60,000 nucleotides of DNA from Tubulanus polymorphus (Eukaryota > Nemertea > Palaeonemertea > Tubulaniformes > Tubulanidae): positions 10,723,414 through 10,783,413 of the forward strand of contig NC_134034.1 of the NCBI RefSeq assembly GCF_964204645.1. Direction: 5' to 3'. Of this stretch, positions 10,816-21,270 are shown piece by piece. The position numbers were made by a program, and so were the translations under genes. Under the pieces are notes generated by a model. The model was not told the origin of the DNA and ran no database searches. It saw only the letters and a program-made list of their open reading frames with translations. Position 1 is the first letter of the stretch, and each line of letters begins with the position of its first letter.

Positions 10816-11510
10816 TTGTTTAACCTTCTCATCTTTCCTCTCTTCTCTCCTCTCTCTTCTTTCCTCTCTTCTCTCCTCTCTCTTCTTTCCTCTGTTCTCA
10901 CCTCTCTTCTCTACTCTCCCCTTCTATCCCCTCTCATTCTTTCTCTTCTTCCTCCCTTCATCCCTCTCCCTCCCTCCCCCTCTTCTTTCTCTTCTCTTCT
11001 CTCCTCTTCCTTCTCTCTTTCCCTCACTCTCCCAACTATCTCTTCCACCCTACCCCCTCTCTCCATCCCGTCCTCTTTCCCTCCCACTCTTAACTATTTC
11101 TCCTCTCTCCCTACCTGCCCTCTTTCCCTCCCTCTCCCTCTCCCTGCCCTCTTTCCCTCCCTCTCTCCCCCTACCACCCCTCTGTCCCTCCCCCTCTCCC
11201 CTACCACCCCTCTGTCCCTCCCCCTCTCCCCCTACCACCCTCTTTCCCTCTCTCCCTCCCGTCTTCTTTCCCTCTCTTAACTAACCCTCCTCTCTCCCTA
11301 CCTGCCCTCTTCCCCCCTCTCAACTAATATCTCTTCCTCCCTATCCGCCTACCACCCCTCTGTCCCTCCCTCTCTCTCCCTACCACCCTCTTTCCCTCCC
11401 TCCCTCTCTTTAACTATCCCTCCTCTCTTCCCCTCTCAACTATCTCTTCCTCCCTCTCTCCCTACCACCCCTCTCTCCCTCTCCCGCTCTCTCCTCAAAC
11501 AATCCATCAT
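10816..11510. repeat. 695-bp polypyrimidine (CT-rich) tract
   Basis: Almost pure C and T on the + strand, with rare A. Local sub-repeats include CCCCTACCACCCCTCTGTCC. Ser/Leu/Pro-rich (+) and Gly/Glu/Arg-rich (-) frames through it are artefacts. Mirror-symmetric patches make triplex (H-DNA) formation plausible. Confidence 0.93.
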
Positions 11511-11969
11511 ATACCCATAACAGTCTGAATAATCCACCACTATTCATCAAACGGCGCTTGCGTGTGAAATAAAAATGAAGCCGCCAGAAAAATCGGACAT
11601 TCGCGTCGACCGAATGCATCCGTAAAAACCGATCGAAAATGGACGTCGCAATAATTCATAGCCCTTTCCGATGGTCGCAATAATTCATAGCGCTTTCCGA
11701 CGGTCAGCATCTTTCGGAATAATATTTGTTTCAGATATGATAATCCATCGCGCAGGTTGACCACTCTCGAGATGTATCGTGACTCGTCAGATTATACGGT
11801 TCCCGAGTAATAATCCCCACCGGCGGAGCGACATGCGTAGTTCATAAAGGTCGATTATTCAGGACGTATATGTAAGCATTTTATCGCGTGTGATCCCGGT
11901 AGCGTTTAATAGATCCCCCTCCTACAGTACCCCCCCCCCTCGTACCAGAACGAAGGCATAGCCATTCAC
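11511..11969. other. unique sequence with a short duplication
   Basis: A block containing GTCGCAATAATTCATAG and CTTTCCGA is duplicated back to back at about 11644-11705. A C-run lies near 11929-11939. No gene seen. Confidence 0.6.
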
Positions 11970-12154
11970 CCATTTACAAATCCCTAATTTTCAATGTGAC
12001 TCCCCCTGAGTGAATTAGAGAAATTTCTAGGTTTAAAATTTTACAATTCATTTTCTATTGAATCGCGTATTTAAAAAGAAACACGTGGTCAATAGCATTA
12101 TCCGAATTCCACCAAGTTTTCCAGGTTTTCGGTAAAATTTGTCAAATTCCACGA
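11970..12154. repeat. dispersed AT-rich repeat, copy 2
   Basis: It matches 4350-4628 and 35418-35642 block by block: CATTTACAAATCC, TTTCTAGGTTTAAAAT, AAACACGTGGTCAATAGCAT and TCGGTAAAATTTGTCAAA. It abuts the foldback element on its right. Confidence 0.65.
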
Positions 12155-12770
12155 ATTTTTTCAGATGAAAACCGACAACGTATAACGAATTAAAAGAATT
12201 TCAAGATCGAGAATTCATTTCATGAAAAGATCTGAACAGGATGAGAACAGGATGAGAACAGGAGATGAGAACAGGACGTTTCGATCTCGCGCTCGAGATC
12301 ATCGCCGGATCGTTTAAGTCAGGTCAGGTCTGGCGACGATCTCTCGCGTGACGTCGTAACACCCCGTTTCAAAGATCTTTTCATAAAGTGAATTCTCGAT
12401 TTTAAAATTTAACCCTTTCAGTGCGTCTACACCGCAGTGCGGTGTATAAATCAGTGATGGATTTTGCTAGTACACCGCACTGCGGTGTATTGATGTAATT
12501 AGTAATTTGTAATTATCTCTATTGAAAAATGGCAGCAAGTGTCAAACATAGTGAAATACTAGTAACTTACGATACACCGCACTGCGGTGTAGACGCACTA
12601 TAGTGGTATTTCCATTGTTCAACACACTAGGGTGGAATTTTTTAGAATTATCAAATTTTCTCCAGCACTATCGGCTATTAATTAGTCAGCACAGAAAGGG
12701 TTAAACGAAGCGGGTTTTCATCTTATAATCCATGCACCACGTTTCAGTGCGGTTATTCTACAATCCATGA
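12155..12770. mobile_element. foldback element with CGAAACGTC hairpin end, copy 1, split by a MITE
   Basis: The arms at about 12180-12232 and 12364-12408 are imperfect reverse complements (ATCGAGAATTCATTTCATG on the left, CATAAAGTGAATTCTCGAT on the right). The centre holds GACGTTTCGATCTCGCGCTC and its partner hairpin. The right arm continues beyond the TTAA MITE at 12409-12704 as AGCGGGTTTTCATCTTATAA, which matches the uninterrupted copy near 54510-54525. It resembles Penelope-type termini, but no reverse transcriptase is present. Confidence 0.65.
12409..12704 (+). mobile_element. piggyBac-like MITE, copy A
   Basis: TTAA target duplications bound a ~288-bp element opening CCCTTTCAGTGCGTCTACAC and closing CAGCACAGAAAGGG. 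TTAA plus CCC...GGG ends are the piggyBac-type hallmark. Three copies of the 19-bp palindrome TACACCGCASTGCGGTGTA lie at 12428, 12471 and 12573. There is no transposase, so mobilisation would need one in trans. Confidence 0.85.
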
Positions 12771-13435
12771 GCTTCGTCGATACTTTTCTGATGCCATTAG
12801 TTTACGATAAGGATTTTATTTACACTCCAACCATTTCTCTATGGTACACGGAGGGAGACTTATACAAAGTATACAATATTTACAATTAACAGAAAGTATA
12901 ATAAACGTGTCTTGATAAAATATAACAACAAAGTTATTAACAATATATACATACACTATTTACAACAAACTCATTATTGGAAGGATCGATATACATCTAA
13001 GCCATTTTTAATGAATTTTGCAAGGTTAGTTTTCCAGGTCGGTGGCGCCACCGTGAGAGGGGTTTAATTTTGTAGTTCCGCGGTCGTCGTCGTCGGTTAA
13101 GCTTGATACTCGCGTTCGACCCGAATATCTACCTACGGCTGAATTCGAAATTAAAACGCGTCGAGATTCCAAACGCGATCCGAGATTCGAGGATGAAATT
13201 CGTATGAAATGAAGATCATACGCTCAATATTCACGTTTTATCTATAATGAAAATCAGGTTTTCGCGCCGCGCGTCGCGGAGAATTCGAAATTGATCTCAG
13301 TGAGACAATTACTTCATTCTTAATTGCGTAATGTTGTGATAATCGATTAGCACGTATCCACAATCCACCGCAATCAAATTAACACATTCTATATTTTAAC
13401 GATTTACGACGTTCCTTTTTAGATCACGTGTCAAG
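12771..13435. other. AT-rich then CpG-rich unique sequence
   Basis: About 12830-12990 is very AT-rich with ATATACATACAC-type stretches. About 13030-13300 is CpG-rich and includes GGTGGCGCCACC. It could be the 3' flank of an unseen gene, but there is no coding evidence. Confidence 0.45.
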
Positions 13436-14035
13436 ACCTTCCTTAGTTCTATAACTAATCTAACAACTTTAAGACCAGTCTAAATTCATTTTGGTTCTAT
13501 AGCCAATCTAACATCTTAAAACCAGCCTAAACTCATTTTGGTTCTATAACCAATCTTACAACTTATGACTAGTCTAAATTCATGTTGGTTCTATAACCAA
13601 TCTAACAGCTTTAGACTAATCTAAATTCATTTTGGTTCTATAACCAATCTAACAGCTTAAGACTAATCTAAATTCACTTTGGTTCTATAACCAATCTAAC
13701 AACTTATGACCATTCTAAACTCATTTTGGTTCTATAACCAATCTAACAACTTAAAGACCAATCTAAATTCATTTTGGTTCTATAACCAATCTAACATCTT
13801 AAAACCAGCCTAAACTCATTTTGGTTCTATAACCAATCTAACAACTTAAGACCAGTCTAAACTCATTTTGGTTCTATAACCAATCTAACTAACATCTTAA
13901 AACCAGTCTAAACTCATTTTGGTTCTATAACCAATCTAACAACTTAAGACTAATCTAAATTCATTTTGGTTCTGTAAGCCAATTTAACAACTTCAGACCA
14001 GTCTAAACTCATTTTGGTTTTACAATCTAACAAGA
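13436..14035 (-). repeat. 47-bp satellite, array B
   Basis: About 12-13 units of GGTTCTATAACCAATCTAAC then AACTTAAGACCAGTCTAAAC then TCATTTT, in the opposite orientation to the 6.1 and 21.3 kb arrays. Several units carry ACATCTTAAAACCAG variants. Confidence 0.92.
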
Positions 14036-14739
14036 CCCTAACCTAGCCCCATAGTCCAGCACATATATTTTACTATCTCATCAAGACCCAGTTAAGCCTC
14101 CTACCCCTGAAAAGCTGGTAGCTTTTTCAACTTTTTGCACTTTGCCGCTTTCATCAAATATCAAACGCAGCGATACAATGACTTTTTGATTTGTCAGTAA
14201 CTCCCCCTCCCCCTCTCCACTCCCCTCCCCCCTCGAGCGGTAGCATTGAAATCTCAATTAAACACAAAACGTCGAAATTACACTCGACTTTGAAACGTGC
14301 GCCATCGATCGATACTCGATACGAGATTTCATTTTCATCACCGCGCTCGCTCGCGCGAAAAACATGAAAGACGATCGGCTAACGCATACAGCCGCGGAGA
14401 ACGCCGGCGTTACAGAGAACTCATCAGAATACTCCTCCCAACGCTGAACGGTAACCGGCGCGCGCGCGCTGGAGGGTCTAATAAACCGACGCGCTGGCAG
14501 AGATCTCGCCTGAACTACCGTCTGCTACGAGTCGAACTCATCGTTCATTCAGTAATCGTTAATTACTTGTAATTACGGCGACTAATCGACGACGTCTAAG
14601 CGTGGTCGCCCGGACGATACAGTTTTCTCTCGATATCGTTGTGTCGCCGCGGTATCAGTCGTATCAGTCAGAAATATTTTATTCGTCGCTCAATCCTTCA
14701 AATTATAACATCATAATCTATTCATAAGTCAAGAGGCTT
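14036..14739. other. unique CpG-rich sequence
   Basis: A CT-rich patch (about 14200-14240) precedes a CpG-rich stretch to 14660. The frame at 14297-14572 (+) is Arg-rich and has no recognisable domain. A TTTTATT at about 14678 would be a poly(A) signal for a - strand gene, but none is shown. Confidence 0.45.
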
Positions 14740-15140
14740 CTTTCTTTTTCCCTCGACCCACGACTGAGAACCACTCACGGCAATACAAGATGATTCGAGG
14801 TTTCTTCTTTAGCCTCATACTATACTGAGAACCACTCAAGTGAGTTGGAGGCTTCTTTTCCCCTCAACCCACTGAGAACCACTCAGGGCAATGCATGTTT
14901 ATTCGAGGTTTCTTCTTTAGCCTCATACTACTGAGTAGCACTCAAAGTGAGTTGGAGGCTTCTTTTTCCCCTCAATCAGCTGAGCACCACTCAAGTGAGT
15001 AGGAGGCTTCTTTTCCCCCTCAACCCACTGAGAACTACTCAGGGCAATGCATGTTTATTCGAGGTTTCTTCTTTAGCCTCATACTACTGAGTAGCGCTCA
15101 AAGTGAGTTGGAGACTTCTTTTCCCCTCAACCAGCTTTTT
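14740..15140 (+). repeat. compound minisatellite with CCACTGAGAACCACTC units
   Basis: Long units of about 108 bp mix two modules: GAGAACCACTCAGGGCAATG with TTCGAGGTTTCTTCTTTAGC, and CACTCAAGTGAGTTGGAGGC with TTCTTTTCCCCTCAA. One extra half unit near 14980 breaks the period. CACTCAAGTGAGT is itself palindromic. Confidence 0.8.
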
Positions 15141-15175
15141 TCCATTCTCTCTCAAGACACTAATTCATCAATCAG

Positions 15176-15247
15176 GAGCCGATGTTGGAAATCACGAGCT
15201 CCATTAACTGCAGGTCTCAGGTGCACGTCTGTGACTGGAATAACATT
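15176..15247 (+). CDS. candidate 72-nt internal coding exon, gene unknown
   Basis: A pyrimidine tract (TTTTTTCCATTCTCTCTC, 15135-15152) leads to an AG at 15174-15175. After it, 24 codons read EPMLEITSSINCRSQVHVCD then WNNI, followed at 15248 by a GTAACT donor. The exon is symmetric (phase 0-0) and about three quarters of its codons end in G or C, as in the receptor gene at the right edge; its neighbours are low complexity. I do not recognise the protein. Against it: it is very short, no second exon was found nearby, and the opposite strand is also open. Confidence 0.3.
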
Positions 15248-15274
15248 GTAACTACTGACTGAATGAACGCAGAG

Positions 15275-15722
15275 AGGGAGGGAGAGTGAGATGGAGAGGG
15301 GGGAGAGAGGGGAACACAGGAGGAGGGAGAGGGAGATGGAGAGAGGAGAGAGAGGGAGATGGAGAGAGAGAGAGAGGGGGAGAGAGGGGAACACAGAGAG
15401 AGGGAGAGGGAGATGAAGAGAGGAGAGAGAGATGGAGAGAGGGGGGAGAGAGGGGAACACAGAGAGAGGGAGATGGAGGGAGATGGAGAGAGGAGGGAGA
15501 GTGAGAGGGAGGAGAGAGGGGGAGAGAGGGGAACACAGAGAGAGGGAGAGGGAGATGGAGAGAGGAGAGGGAGATGGAGAGAGGGAGATGGAGAGAGGGA
15601 GATGGAGAGAGGAGAGGGAGATGGAGAGAGGAGAGGGAGATGGAGAGAGGGAGATGGAGAGAGAGAGGGGGAGAGAGGGAAACGCAGAGAGGAGGGAGAG
15701 TGAGAGGGAGAAGGAGAGGGAA
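15275..15722. repeat. 448-bp polypurine (GA-rich) tract
   Basis: Nearly pure purine on the + strand, with GGGAGATGGAGAGA and GGGGAACACAGAGAG sub-repeats. It produces overlapping Gly/Glu/Arg (+) and Ser/Leu/Pro (-) frames in several registers, all artefacts. Confidence 0.95.
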
Positions 15723-15752
15723 GGTCGACGTATGCACGAGTCCCTTCCGAAC

Positions 15753-15755
<3 letters not shown>

Positions 15756-15822
<67 letters not shown>
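15756..15822. repeat. (TA)n microsatellite
   Basis: About 66 bp of pure TA just right of the polypurine tract. Confidence 0.97.
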
Positions 15823-15824
<2 letters not shown>

Positions 15825-16120
15825 GATATTAGCATAAACATTCATATTGATTCATGTAAGACAGGATATTAAAAATGCATCGGGCTATGTATATATTTAT
15901 CAGATAAATTTTACGACAAGGCTTCTAACGGCATGATATCTGCTATTAAGATAGTGGTTGAACCCGCGGGAGGGATCTATCACTGTAGATCACTGTAGAT
16001 CGCTGTGCACAGTACATAATACATTTACAATACTTTCTGTTCATTCGAAGCCATCGTTGATCTCACTGAGATCTCACTGATATCTCACTGACACGACAAT
16101 ACGGTTACTTATTCATGAAT

Positions 16121-16757
16121 TGATGATGTCATAGGGGGATTAATGGAGGCTGGCATTCCTACAATGCAACATATCAAGTCTGATGATGTCATAGGGGGAT
16201 ATATGGAGAACCCTATTCCTGCAGGTGTATATATATATATCAAATCTGATGATGTCATAGGGGGATTTATGGAGAACAATTCCCGCAGGTATATAGATCA
16301 AATCTGATGATGTCATAGGGGGATTCATGGAGAAAAATTCCTGCAGGTGTATATAGATCAAATCTGATGATGTCATAGGGGGATATATGGAGAACAATTC
16401 TCGCAGGTGTATATAGATCAAATCTAATGATGTCATAGGGGGATTTATGGAGAACAATTCTTGCAGGTGTATATAGATCAAATCTGATGATGTCATAGGG
16501 GGATATATGGAGAACAATTCTCGCAGGTGTATATAGATCAAATCTGATGATGTCATAGGGGGATTTATGGAGAACAATTCCTGCAGGTGTATATAGATCA
16601 AATCTGATGATGTCATAGGGGGATATATGGAGAACAATTCTCTCAGGTGTGTATATAGATCAAATCTGATGATGTCATAGGGGGATATATGGAGAACAAT
16701 TCTCGCAGGTGTATATAGATCAAATCTGATGATGTCATAGGGGGATTCATGGAGGCA
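16121..16757 (-). repeat. 60-bp satellite with a GATGATGTCATAGGGGGAT core
   Basis: About 10-11 units on an exact 60-bp period in the middle. Each has GATGATGTCATAGGGGGAT, an ATGGAGAACAATTC segment and GCAGGTGTATATAGATCAAA. On the - strand the core reads TCCATAAATCCCCCTATGAC followed by ATCATC, shared with 34.6, 51.8 and 53.4 kb. Just left (about 16050-16095) is a short GATCTCACTGA repeat. Confidence 0.92.
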
Positions 16758-16766
16758 GCCTGTGAC

Positions 16767-16826
16767 CTGTAAGCGAGAAAATGGGACGGACGCACGGACA
16801 ATTGGCGCCGAGGCGGCAGCGGCCAT
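16767..16826 (-). CDS. candidate first coding exon, minus strand
   Basis: On the - strand, ACAAGATGGCCGC gives an ATG (16826-16824) with A at -3 and G at +4. It encodes MAAAASAPIVRASVPFSRLQ, a basic, Ser/Ala-rich N-terminus resembling a mitochondrial presequence, and ends exactly at a CAG|GTCACA donor (phase 0). AAGATGGCCGC also matches YY1-type sites that often overlap start codons. The 3' side (16121-16757) would then be intronic. No downstream exon was found and the stretch is only 20 codons. Confidence 0.15.
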
Positions 16827-17143
16827 CTTGTCTTCGCTACGTACATCATTCGTAAGGACCCGTTATTCACGGAAGTTGCTTTCGTCGTAAATTATCATCC
16901 GCATTATCATGTCGCGGGTCATAAAAATAATGAATCGTCGAAACTTATATAAGATAGCGGTTTGTCGCCGTCGTCGCCGTCGCCAGCAGGGATAAACATA
17001 GTTTTATTACGAGAATCAATTTCGATGAATTTCCGTTCATATCAATAAAATACGATCGCTCGCTCGCACGCGGCGACGGCGGCAGCGGCCCGGCGGGAGG
17101 ACGCAAGGGAAAGACTCACAAGATTTTTTATCATCGACTGATT
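16827..17143. other. CpG-rich unique stretch
   Basis: GCCGTCGTCGCCGTCGCC and GCGGCGACGGCGGCAGCGGC clusters make a CpG-dense region. It would suit a promoter for a - strand transcript starting near 16.8 kb. No TATA box or other defined element identified. Confidence 0.35.
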
Positions 17144-17499
17144 TTATTTTCTAGCTATCGAAACACTAAAGCCAATGTTGCTTATGGGCGAAAACTGGCC
17201 TCGCACGATCAGTAGCTTGGACTTGTCGACGTGCCCGCGACTGATCGGGCTAACCTTTAAAAGTTGACCCGGTCGGCTTCTCAAATGAAGATTCTTCGCC
17301 AGTGGATTATCATGATAAGTCCGTTGTATTAGTGTCAGTAGCAGCAGTAGCAGCAGCAGCAGCAACATGCTGACAAGGATAATAATTCCTTCAGGTATTG
17401 TCATCAGTCGCAAGACACCACCACTACTGCTGCTACTACTGCTGCTGTTGCTGCTGCTGCAGTTTAAAAATTTCCGGTGACAGACAGACACACAGACAC

Positions 17500-17541
<42 letters not shown>

Positions 17542-17671
17542 GGACCATTAACGTCAATCGTAAATACATGAATTTATGCTTTTGCACCTGCCGCGCTTGT
17601 CTATCAAGGAAAACGTCTCGTAATCCCTTCGGCAGACGGCTGCGCGCCTCGGGCCACCGCAACAACAGCAC
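17144..17671 (-). CDS. possible membrane-anchored protein exon, repeat-rich; uncertain
   Basis: A 175-codon - strand frame crosses a CAGA microsatellite and two CAG/CTG-type repeats. The more plausible part starts at an internal Met (17404-17402): MTIPEGIIILVSM, then a run of about ten Leu that would be a signal anchor or signal peptide, then QRTYHDNPLAKNLHLRSRPG. A possible donor (AAG|GTTAGC, after 17255) would end it in phase 0; otherwise the frame continues to 17144. This layout fits the first exon of a secreted or type II membrane protein, but poly-Leu and poly-Ser from trinucleotide repeats arise easily by chance. Confidence 0.2.
17337..17463. repeat. CAG and CTG/ACT trinucleotide repeats
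   Basis: Two blocks, AGCAGCAGTAGCAGCAGCAG (17337-17366) and CTACTGCTGCTACTACTGCT through GCTGCTGCTGCAG (about 17420-17461), are partly complementary and flank a 55-bp unique piece. Confidence 0.9.
17480..17542. repeat. (CAGA)n microsatellite
   Basis: About 15 tetranucleotide units with CACA interruptions. Confidence 0.95.
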
Positions 17672-17789
17672 AGGTCACTGGTCTCATACACTGACTTCAT
17701 ACGCAAGTCAAGGTGGCAGCAGTTTTATGATAAATACAGGACACACTGTGAATTTCACGGGTCGTCTCGATACATCTGTTACTACGCGT

Positions 17790-17850
17790 CTGTCATTTTA
17801 GATCGAGCAGACGAAAAACATCCGGCTCATTTTGTCCACAATTACAAGCG
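17790..17850 (+). repeat. dispersed 60-bp segment, copy 1
   Basis: ATTTTAGATCGAGCAGACGA and ACATCCGGCTCATTTTGTC align with 24540-24600. Outside this core the flanks align only weakly. Possibly the end of an old element. Confidence 0.55.
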
Positions 17851-17879
17851 GGACCTGAAAGAACCCTCGATGATCTGAG

Positions 17880-18425
17880 GTGATCAGCAACACCAGTTTC
17901 TACAGCGATGTTTCTTCTCTGACCTGTCTCCATCCTACAAGAGGAATAAGAGCACAGAGCCTATGAGTGACAAACTAACCCAGTTCTTCTCCATCCGCTA
18001 TAACAATAAAAAGAACCCAGTACTGCACATTGACTTGTAACACAAAAGAACCCAGAAGCTTTTGGGGTGGTCAGCGACAAAAGTAATTTGGTCTTTGGTT
18101 CTTCTCCGTCCGCTACACCAGGTAAAAGAACCCAGAACATTTCGAGGTGGTCAGCGATAACCCAGTCGTTGGTTCTTCTCCGTCTCCTATAACAGGGAAA
18201 AGAACCCAGAACCTTTCGAAGCGACAAAGTAACCTGGTCGATGGTTCTTCACTACAAGAAGGTATTGTAACCCAGAACCTGTCAGCGACAGAGTAACCAT
18301 TGGTCATTGGTTCTTCTTTCTCCGCTATAACAGGAAAAATAACCCAGAAATTTTCGAAGCGACAAAGTAACCTGGTCGATGGTTCTTCACTAGAAGAGGG
18401 TATAGTAACCCAGAACCTAAACGTA
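17880..18425 (-). repeat. minisatellite of alternating 73- and 67-bp units
   Basis: AACCCAGAA anchors at 18129, 18202, 18269, 18341 and 18407 are spaced 73, 67, 72 and 66 bp, so the true repeat is a ~139-bp dimer. Modules are TGGTTCTTCTCCGTC, CTATAACAGGGAAAAGAACC and TCGAAGCGACAAAGTAACCT. The left third is more diverged. Confidence 0.85.
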
Positions 18426-18710
18426 CATATATAGAAAGTATTCACGGCTTTTTAAGTCAATATTAAAGACCACTGTAAAAAAATCTTTTTCCGTTCATGA
18501 AACTCAGAATGAAGAGGAATCCGCCGGGGAATCTCGGTTCCACGGCGGACAGCGTTTTAAAACTCGCGTCGACGGTTCCGTTGATGATGACTACGGCGTT
18601 GACAGTTTTCTTATTAAAACGCGTCGCGGGATTCAGAGATGCGACGACTCATTTCAATTCAATTTGCAATCCTTGTCAGATTTCGGTTAGGTTTCGGCGG
18701 TTGGTAAAAC

Positions 18711-19160
18711 AGCGTAGGGAGGAGTGGTGAGAGTAGCGTACGGGGAGGAGTGGAGAGAGTAGAGTACGGGGAGGAGTGGTGAGAGTAGAGTACGGGGAGG
18801 AGTGGTGAGAGTAGCGTACGGGGAGGAGTGGTGAGAGTAGCGTACGGGGAGGAGTGGTAAGAGTAGCGTACGGGGAGGAGTGGTGAGAGTAGAGTACGGG
18901 GAGGAGTGGTGAGAGTAGCGTACGGGGAGGAGTGGTGAGAGTAGCGTACGGGGAGGAGTGGTGAGAGTAGAGTACGGGGAGGAGTGGAGAGAGTAGCGTA
19001 CGGGGAGGAGTGGTGAGAGTAGCGTACGGGGAGGAGTGGTGAGAGTAGCGTACGGGGAGGAGTGGTGAGAGTAGCGTACGGGGGAGGAGTGGTGAGAGTA
19101 GAGTACGGGGAGGAGTGGTGAGAGTAGTGTACGGGGAGGAGTGGTGAGAGAAGCGTACGG
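18711..19160 (-). repeat. 26-bp minisatellite, about 17 units
   Basis: The unit is CGGGGAGGAGTGGTGAGAG then TAGCGTA. A GCGTA/GAGTA variant is scattered through the array. A Ser/Leu/Pro/Tyr frame of 176 codons on the - strand (18676-19206) exists because three 26-bp units make 78 bp; I reject it as a gene. 18426-18710 to the left is unique with no gene seen. Confidence 0.95.
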
Positions 19161-19261
19161 TGATGAGGTTCTTCATGTTGTTATATTCATATCCGAATAT
19201 TGTCAATTTTAATCTCTAAGAAAAAGAAACTTCTTTAGTTTGACTGTATCTAAATACTGAA

Positions 19262-19700
19262 CTTGTCAACAATCTTTGAAAATACTTGACTGTCCGCCCT
19301 GAAGCATTAGAGCTGTCAACTATCCCTGATTGTGAGGAACAGTCTCTGAAAATACTTACCTGTCCCCCCTGATGCACGCAGAGCTGTCAACTATCCCTGA
19401 TTGTGAGATCCAGTCTCTGAAAATACTCAACTGTCCCCCTGACGCACGCAGAGCTGTCAACCATCCCTGATTGTCAGCAACAGTCTCTGAAAATACTTTA
19501 CTGTCCCCCCTGATGCACGCCGAGCTGTCAACCATCCCTGATTGTCAGCAACTGTCTCTGAAAATACTTTACTGTTTCCCCTGACGCACGCAGAGCTGTC
19601 AACCATCCCTGATTGTCAGCAACAGTCTCCGAAAATACTGAACTGTCCCCCCTGACGCACGCAGAGCTGTCAACCATCCCTGATCATCAGCAACAGTCTA
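19262..19700 (+). repeat. 71-bp satellite, array 2
   Basis: About six units of the 3.3 kb family, same orientation. The left units are more diverged (CTATCCCTGATTGTGAG), the right ones close to consensus. Confidence 0.92.
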
Positions 19701-20419
19701 TCGTCCAGCTATATATACTGTATTTCAATCAATTTACTGTATTTCAATGTTCGCCGAATGAGAAGAGGTTTTTTATTAGCAATTAATCACGTTTCTGAAT
19801 AGCTACAGTTTTTCCCCCCCCCCCCGACACCGTGAGAGCCGTATCGCAGCACCTTCGCAATATCTCTAATTGCAACTTTAGAAAATAACTTCTTCAATTT
19901 ATCGCCGAATGTCGGGTTGCGTAATGGGACGCTATGAGGATTTTTCGTCGATACTGAAGAAGAAATTTTGCCGATGACGAAGCATAACACAACGACGCTT
20001 CGGTTTAAGCTGATTAATGCGATAAAAAAAGGCGACCCACGCAAGATAGCGAGCGCTCACTCGCCACAGTCGGCGACACGCGCGCACACGTCGAAACTAA
20101 TTACGTCTGCGATAATTAACGAGATTTATGTTTCGTTTGATTCATTAAGACGAACGTCGTTTTAAAGGTAATCGGCTTCTACGCCGCCCACCGACCCTCT
20201 CGCCTAGTTCTCACCGTATCTCTCTCCCTCTCTCCCTCCCTCCCTCCCTCCCTCTCTCTCTGCGGTTAAAAATGTTACCCTTGAACGGAAATACGTCGTT
20301 GGTTTTAAACGCCGTTTGCGATTTTTTTTTCTAAAGCAATCTATCATGATTTTTCATCATTGCGACAGAAGCTACAATTTCTACGAAGCAAGCAGAAGTT
20401 TGCCTAATTTCGAAACGCT
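19701..20419. other. unique sequence with C-run and CT tract
   Basis: A 14-base C-run lies near 19813-19826 and a CT-rich tract at about 20216-20262. Frames at 19787-20044 (-) and 19968-20165 (+) are unrecognisable. No gene called. Confidence 0.5.
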
Positions 20420-20800
20420 AAAAGCTATTTTCAAAAACTAAGACAGTATTGATGTTTAAACCCAATTCTATGACCCATTTTTAAAACTAAGAGTGTAGTG
20501 ACGTTTAGACTCAATTCTATGAGCCATTTTTAAAACTAAGAGATTAGTGACGTTTAGACTCAATTCTATGAGCCATTTTTAAAACAAGAGAGTAGTGACG
20601 TTTAGACTCAATTCTATGAGCCATTTTTTTAAAACTAAGAGATTAGTGACGTTTAGACTCAATTCTATGAGCCATTTTTAAAACAAGAGAGTAGTGACGT
20701 TTAGACTCAATTCTATTAGACATTTTCTAAGTTTTGAAAATGGCTCGTAGAATTGAGTCTTAACGTCACTACTCTCTTAGTTTTGAAAATGTCTAACAGT
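20420..20800 (+). repeat. 49-50-bp satellite, array 2, with an inverted last unit
   Basis: Six units of AGTGACGTTTAGACTCAATT then CTATGAGCCATTTT in the 9.6 kb orientation. From about 20730 the units are reversed (TTTGAAAATGGCTCGTAGAA), giving a head-to-head end. Confidence 0.9.
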
Positions 20801-21270
20801 TTGTTTGGTGTTCTGCAACAGATCCTGATGTTCCGTTATAAAGCTATATGACTTGCGGTATCGGCTGGGTCTTACCCGAAGTCTCTAAAGCGAAATCAGA
20901 ATTTTGCTATATCCAGCGGATTACGTGCGACCATTTTGTTTTGCTTACAACTCGAAATAATTTCCCCCGGGCGTGCGCTCGATCGGCCTTTTTTTGGTCT
21001 GTGCCGCGGACGCCGTCGTTTAGTTGCCCCGAACCACCGGCGGTCTCGCGCGCGGTCTCAGACACGAAACCTGAATTGCATTTTAAGCCCAGAAACCGTT
21101 TTAACGAAATGAAATTGAAAAATGACGATTCTCAACTCGTTTCAGTAATCTCCTCCTCGTCGGGAGTTCGAATGCAATCGGGGAAATTTTATCCAATTTT
21201 TCCAAGTCGCGAAATTGGTTTTGACGAAAACTATTTCAAGATATAAAAGATTATTTTCAATGATTGAAGT
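20801..21270. other. unique sequence with an unrecognised 132-codon open frame
   Basis: An open frame runs 20848-21246 (+). It is not repeat-derived but shows no known motif, and its codon endings are not GC-biased like the receptor gene. An acceptor-like TCGTTTCAG lies near 21137-21145. I do not call it a gene. Confidence 0.4.

Noticed and set aside
16121-16757. Hammerhead core in the 60-bp satellite (CTGATGA present in every unit)
   Set aside because: No GAAA follows a hairpin at the needed place; the unit has GAGAAC instead.
18676-19206. 176-codon minus-strand Ser/Leu/Pro protein
   Set aside because: Read-through of a 26-bp satellite where three units happen to keep the frame.
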